From an uncultured Lachnospiraceae bacterium (GTDB lineage Bacteria; Bacillota; Clostridia; Lachnospirales; Lachnospiraceae), in contig CAMWOK010000106.1 in assembly GCA_947175845.1 (NCBI GenBank), forward strand, positions 1-8,685: 8,685 nucleotides of DNA. Reading direction: 5' to 3'. Both the position numbers and the translations under genes were made by a program. Shown piece by piece: positions 6,222 through 8,685 of the stretch (position 1 is its first letter; each line of letters starts with the position of its first letter). A model generated the notes under the pieces. The model saw only the letters and a list, made by a program, of their open reading frames with translations, did not search any database and had not been told where the DNA came from.

Positions 6222-7529
6222 TCAGCGCAGCGCAAACAGCCGCGCACCGTGCGGCAAAACCAGGTCCGCGAGCACACTTCCCTGCACGCTGGTCTTTCTG
6301 CCGCTCCAGAGTTCCACTGCATACTCCGCTCCGCATTGTATATCGGCAAACTGCTCCACTTCATTTAGATCGCAGGAAATCTCCTGGTCTGTGTTCAGGA
6401 AATTAAAAAATGCAAGATATTTTTCCCCGGTCGTCCGGCTCAGACAGCTCCAGATTGCAAAGGCGTCATTCTTGTCAAACTGGCGGCCAACATAGTCGTT
6501 GCTGACCAGCTTCAGGACATCTTTTCTGGTCAGCAGATCGAGTGTCCAAGCATCGAGCTTTGTCAGATTTGCGCCGACCATGAGCGGGGAGCCAAACACG
6601 CACCACAGCGTCATCATGGCAATCTGTTCATCCTGCGTAAAATTGGTGGTCCACTCCGGTTTGCCAAAGCCTTTTCCAAGCGTTCCGAGCGGAAGCATGT
6701 CGCAGTCTGGATAGGAGCCTTCCGCCACGTGAGTCTGCCACAGCTCGCAGCGGTCAAACATATTGCGCAGCAGAGCCCAGCTGTCCCAGAAATCGTCAGT
6801 GATTCGCCACATATTGGCGTATTTTTCATAGTGCCACGCCTTCTCGATCAGCGCCGGCCCCGGGGAGAGCGACAGCACAATATCTCTGCCAGTCTTCTGG
6901 ATCGCGCGCTGCAGCATCTCGACCTCGTGCGCCGCCGCGTACGGATTGTGCGGATACATATTGGTGTTACAGATATCGTCGCACTTGATATAGTCAACAC
7001 CCCACTGCGCATACAGCGAAATGATGGAATCATAATACTCCTGCGCGCCTTCCGCGTCCCTGCGCACACCGTACATGTCCGGATTCCATCCACAGATGGA
7101 GGAAGGATCTGCAATCTCATTCGCAGTCACGCCGGTTTTGTACACCGGCATGTGCTGGTGTGCCGCAATGCGCGGAATGCCGCGCATGATGTGGATGCCA
7201 AACTTTAAGCCGAGATTGTGCACATACTCCGCCAGCGGACCAAACCCTTTTCCTCCTGCCGCGGACGGAAAACGGTTCACCGCAGGAAGCAGTCTTCCGA
7301 AGCTGTCAATCTCCTCGTCCCCGAACGGAATGTATTGATATCTGTCGCGCATGGTGCCTGCATCCCGCGCGTACCACTCGATATCCACCACAATGTACTC
7401 CCACCCGGCTTCCTTCATGTGCGCAGCCATGAAATCGGCGTTTGCCTTCACCTGTTCCTCAGTGACAGCCGTGTCATAATAATCGTAGCTGTTCCATCCC
7501 ATGGGCGCTTTCTTCATCCGATATTTCAT
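6222..7529 (-). CDS. GH27 glycoside hydrolase, alpha-galactosidase-like (435 aa)
   Basis: Retaining glycosidase of family GH27, a (beta/alpha)8 barrel plus a C-terminal beta domain (about 350-435). The N-terminal signature PMGWNSYDYYDT (9-20) is typical. The predicted nucleophile is D184 in DYIKCDD, equivalent to D170 of human alpha-galactosidase A. The acid/base is D246 in RITDDFWDSW, equivalent to D231. The substrate-binding IDDCW motif of the human enzyme is VDIEW here (D49 kept, second Asp replaced by I50), so the true sugar may differ from plain alpha-galactose. There is no signal peptide, so the enzyme should act on imported oligosaccharides in the cytoplasm. The start at 7529 is preferred over 7553 because AAGGGG lies six bases upstream of it, whereas the earlier ATG has only A/T before it. 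It has a strong promoter about 110 bases upstream. Confidence 0.92.
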   Translation of the reverse strand: MKYRMKKAPMGWNSYDYYDTAVTEEQVKANADFMAAHMKEAGWEYIVVDIEWYARDAGTMRDRYQYIPFGDEEIDSFGRLLPAVNRFPSAAGGKGFGPLAEYVHNLGLKFGIHIMRGIPRIAAHQHMPVYKTGVTANEIADPSSICGWNPDMYGVRRDAEGAQEYYDSIISLYAQWGVDYIKCDDICNTNMYPHNPYAAAHEVEMLQRAIQKTGRDIVLSLSPGPALIEKAWHYEKYANMWRITDDFWDSWALLRNMFDRCELWQTHVAEGSYPDCDMLPLGTLGKGFGKPEWTTNFTQDEQIAMMTLWCVFGSPLMVGANLTKLDAWTLDLLTRKDVLKLVSNDYVGRQFDKNDAFAIWSCLSRTTGEKYLAFFNFLNTDQEISCDLNEVEQFADIQCGAEYAVELWSGRKTSVQGSVLADLVLPHGARLFALR

Positions 7530-7645
7530 CCTTTTCCCCTTTTCCTGTCGCATTTTTATAATTTATTGACATGCGCGCTCGAAGAACAATCCTGCACAAT
7601 ACCCAAGCTGTTTTGCAGAATCGTCCGTCAGAATTTGTCGAAGCG

Positions 7646-7674
7646 ATTATAGCACAGAATTCTTGTCATATCAA
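7646..7674 (-). promoter_or_regulatory. Strong sigma-A promoter of the GH27 gene
   Basis: On the minus strand, -35 TTGATA (7669-7674), a 17-bp spacer and consensus -10 TATAAT (7646-7651), with TG one base before the -10 as in extended promoters. The start near 7639 gives a leader of about 110 bases. That leader contains an imperfect stem (CTGCAAAA against TTGTGCAG, one mismatch). No clear cre site was found. Confidence 0.8.
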
Positions 7675-7675
7675 T

Positions 7676-7711
7676 GTGCTTTTATACAGAATCACCTTCT
7701 GATAAAAGCAC
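7676..7711. promoter_or_regulatory. 36-bp palindrome between divergent promoters (candidate operator)
   Basis: GTGCTTTTAT (7676-7685) and ATAAAAGCAC (7702-7711) are perfect inverted repeats. Inside them CAGAA (7687-7691) and TTCTG (7697-7701) also pair, with one unpaired A (7686) and a 5-base centre. The element starts 2 bp from the GH27 -35 and ends 9 bp from the divergent Nudix -35. A regulator bound here could control both. No regulator gene lies next to it. Confidence 0.6.
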
Positions 7712-7719
7712 AGAACTTG

Positions 7720-7747
7720 TTGATTGTTTTTAGAAATGTGGTATTAT
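7720..7747 (+). promoter_or_regulatory. Promoter of the second Nudix gene
   Basis: -35 TTGATT (7720-7725), 16-bp spacer, -10 TATTAT (7742-7747); an overlapping TATACT (7745-7750) is an alternative -10 at 19 bp. Transcription would start around 7755, about 50 bases before the ATG. Together with the GH27 promoter it forms a divergent pair. Confidence 0.6.
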
Positions 7748-7804
7748 ACTATTAGTGGTGGGGCCTGCCGCAAAACGAACCGCTAAAAAGGAGAGAGAAC
7801 TGAC

Positions 7805-8275
7805 ATGACAGAGATTAAATTTTATGAAACCATAGAGGACGAGCTGCTTAAATTTGCCGTGATCCTGTCCAAAACACAGAATAAATATGTCTTTTGCAAA
7901 CATAGGGACAGAGATACGTGGGAAGTACCCGGCGGTCATCGGGAGCACGGCGAAACTATAACCGATACAGCAAAACGGGAATTGTATGAGGAAACAGGCG
8001 CGCTGGAATTTGATATAGAGCCTGTCTGTGTATATTCCGTCACATCACCCGATAATCTGAACCATGGCGATGAATCTTTTGGAATGTTGTTCTACGCAGA
8101 CATCAAATCTTTCGAAACAGAGTTGCATCGTGAAATTGAGAAAATTGTGATAACGGATGAACTTCCGAAAAGATGGACCTACCCTGATATCCAGCCGCAT
8201 CTGATTAACGAGGCTAAGAGGCGGGGCTACTACAGAAATCAGCACGAACGCGAAGTCAATGCGGTATCGTTTTAG
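7805..8275 (+). CDS. Nudix hydrolase, YtkD/MutT-like, with altered C-terminal tail (156 aa)
   Basis: Single-domain Nudix hydrolase with a full box: G44-x5-E50-x7-R58-E59-L60-x-E62-E63-x-G65-A66, preceded by WEVPGGHREHGE. The layout (a KFAVIL strand, KHRDRDTWEVPGG, then a FGMLFYADIKSF strand and an ELPKRWTYPDIQP loop) resembles the Bacillus YtkD-type (deoxy)nucleoside triphosphate hydrolases, so clean-up of oxidised nucleotides is possible but unproven. The start has AAGGAG eleven bases upstream. The last residues (from about G141 to F156) are out-of-frame translation of DUF1349 sequence, so the original stop has been lost and replaced by a chance TAG. The catalytic core is intact and the protein is probably still functional. 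The gene is clearly richer in A and T than the GH27 side. Confidence 0.9.
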   Translation: MTEIKFYETIEDELLKFAVILSKTQNKYVFCKHRDRDTWEVPGGHREHGETITDTAKRELYEETGALEFDIEPVCVYSVTSPDNLNHGDESFGMLFYADIKSFETELHREIEKIVITDELPKRWTYPDIQPHLINEAKRRGYYRNQHEREVNAVSF

Positions 8276-8489
8276 TCGAAGAGAAGACGATTACTGTATC
8301 GAATGCTCAGAAGACGGCATTACATATAAACAGATGCGGATTTGTCATATATATAATGGCAATGAGACAATAAAGTTTGGTATTTATGTCTGTTCTCCTG
8401 AAAATTCTTCATTTAAGGCTGTTTTTTCAAATATAAAACTCACAGAATGCATGTGGAAGTCACATGACGGCCAGCAGCCCGATAAATAA
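8223..8489 (+). pseudogene. DUF1349 family C-terminal fragment (5'-truncated)
   Basis: The frame ending at TAA 8487-8489 reads like the last 88 or so residues of a DUF1349 protein, a concanavalin-like (LamG-type) beta-sandwich of about 190-200 aa. Recognisable landmarks are ATTEIS (8226-8243), the SMRYRFSRRED segment, DYCIECSEDG, then FGIYVCSPENSSFKAVF and CMWKSHDGQ. In intact members, as I recall them, the first landmark is preceded by GYSDW and the tyrosine-arginine segment reads MWYRLSRR. The matching stretch starts about 36 bases before the only ATG (8259) and lies inside the Nudix coding region in another frame. So the first half of the gene is deleted. No ribosome site precedes 8259. 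A short product from that ATG would be an incomplete fold, so I treat it as a relic. Confidence 0.75.
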
Positions 8490-8504
8490 ACAATGGGAGA
8501 GCCG

Positions 8505-8538
8505 CACAGGGACGAGGCTGCCGCCAAAAGTCCCTGTG
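8505..8538. terminator. Hairpin between convergent 3' ends
   Basis: CACAGGGAC (8505-8513) and GTCCCTGTG (8530-8538) are a perfect 9-bp stem with a 16-base loop. It lies between the end of the DUF1349 remnant (plus) and the end of the partial minus-strand gene, where a bidirectional terminator would be expected. Neither side has a T-run, so efficiency may be low. Confidence 0.4.
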
Positions 8539-8575
8539 AACACTTCCACGCAGGATTGGCCGGGATAGGGCTTGC

Positions 8576-8685
8576 TCACTTCCACGCCACCTCGCCAAGA
8601 TGCCTGCCAAACGCGTCCAGCTGCGCTTCTTCAAAGGCGCCCGCGTGGATGTCTGCGTAGAATCCATTGCTTCGAATCCATGCGA
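8576..8685 (-). CDS. C-terminal end of an unidentified gene (35 codons, cut by window edge)
   Basis: The minus-strand frame beginning at 8683 reads AWIRSNGFYADIHAGAFEEA and then QLDAFGRHLGEVAWK before TGA (8576-8578). Its regular codon structure and GC-rich third positions match the GC-rich genes of the window, which supports real coding sequence running in from the right. The sequence is too short to name a family. An 11-bp direct repeat, CACTTCCACGC on the plus strand, covers the last codons (8577-8587) and recurs just downstream at 8541-8551. Confidence 0.6.
   Translation of the reverse strand, partial: AWIRSNGFYADIHAGAFEEAQLDAFGRHLGEVAWK

Noticed and set aside
6207..6228. GCGCTG/CAGCGC hairpin around the GH27 stop codon as an internal terminator
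   Set aside because: Only 6 bp with a 10-base loop, partly coding and without a T-run; at most a minor attenuator before the HPr-like gene.
6112..6336. Minus-strand 74-codon frame ending just inside the HPr-like gene
   Set aside because: It overlaps the GH27 3' end in another frame with arginine- and cysteine-rich, shadow-like composition. Only its tail touches the HPr ribosome site.
8440..8667. Minus-strand 75-codon frame at the right edge
   Set aside because: Arginine-rich shadow; the frame beginning at 8683 and ending at 8576 has a more natural composition.

Overview
The window looks like chromosomal DNA of an anaerobic, gut-type member of the Clostridia, most likely Lachnospiraceae. The evidence is strong AGGAGG-type Shine-Dalgarno sites in front of most genes, sigma-A promoters with 17-bp spacers, roughly even base composition, a His-less HPr homologue behind an intracellular GH27 glycosidase, and a DUF1349 fragment. 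The assignment rests on gene style and family content, not on a marker gene.

Layout. Bases 1-140 hold a perfect hairpin and a short motif that recurs elsewhere in the window. Four minus-strand genes follow, given in rising coordinates: an IDI/YfcD-like Nudix hydrolase (141-632), a P-loop kinase (692-1177), a small XRE-type repressor (1241-1447, GTG start) and a six-helix membrane protein (1451-2116). The membrane protein and repressor form an operon, and their reading frames are separated by one TAG and one sense codon. Their promoter (2165-2193) is overlapped by a 33-bp palindrome that looks like the repressor's own operator. A divergent plus-strand promoter (2293-2321) drives an operon of two proteins with no named function: a 146-aa soluble protein and a 331-aa protein with a helical N-terminal half and two CxxC/CxxC zinc knuckles (2399-3845). 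This operon meets, after only 13 bp, a convergent 579-aa helical-repeat protein (3859-5598).

Next is a sugar-related minus-strand unit. A cytoplasmic GH27 alpha-galactosidase-like enzyme (6222-7529) is followed by an HPr/Crh-like protein lacking the phosphorylatable His15 but keeping the regulatory serine (5867-6115), and the unit ends at a hairpin (5770-5800). A strong promoter (7646-7674) precedes the glycosidase. A 36-bp palindrome separates it from a divergent promoter for a second Nudix hydrolase (7805-8275). The 3' end of that Nudix gene runs out of frame into the remains of a DUF1349 gene (8223-8489), marking a deletion junction. The right edge carries the last 35 codons of an unidentified minus-strand gene (8576-8685).

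I see no CRISPR array, tRNA, rRNA, transposase, phage gene or clear defence system. The most interesting points are regulatory or evolutionary: the self-operator and single-stop spacing of the membrane/XRE pair, the Crh-like protein tied to a glycosidase, the unexplained zinc-knuckle operon, and the Nudix/DUF1349 junction.
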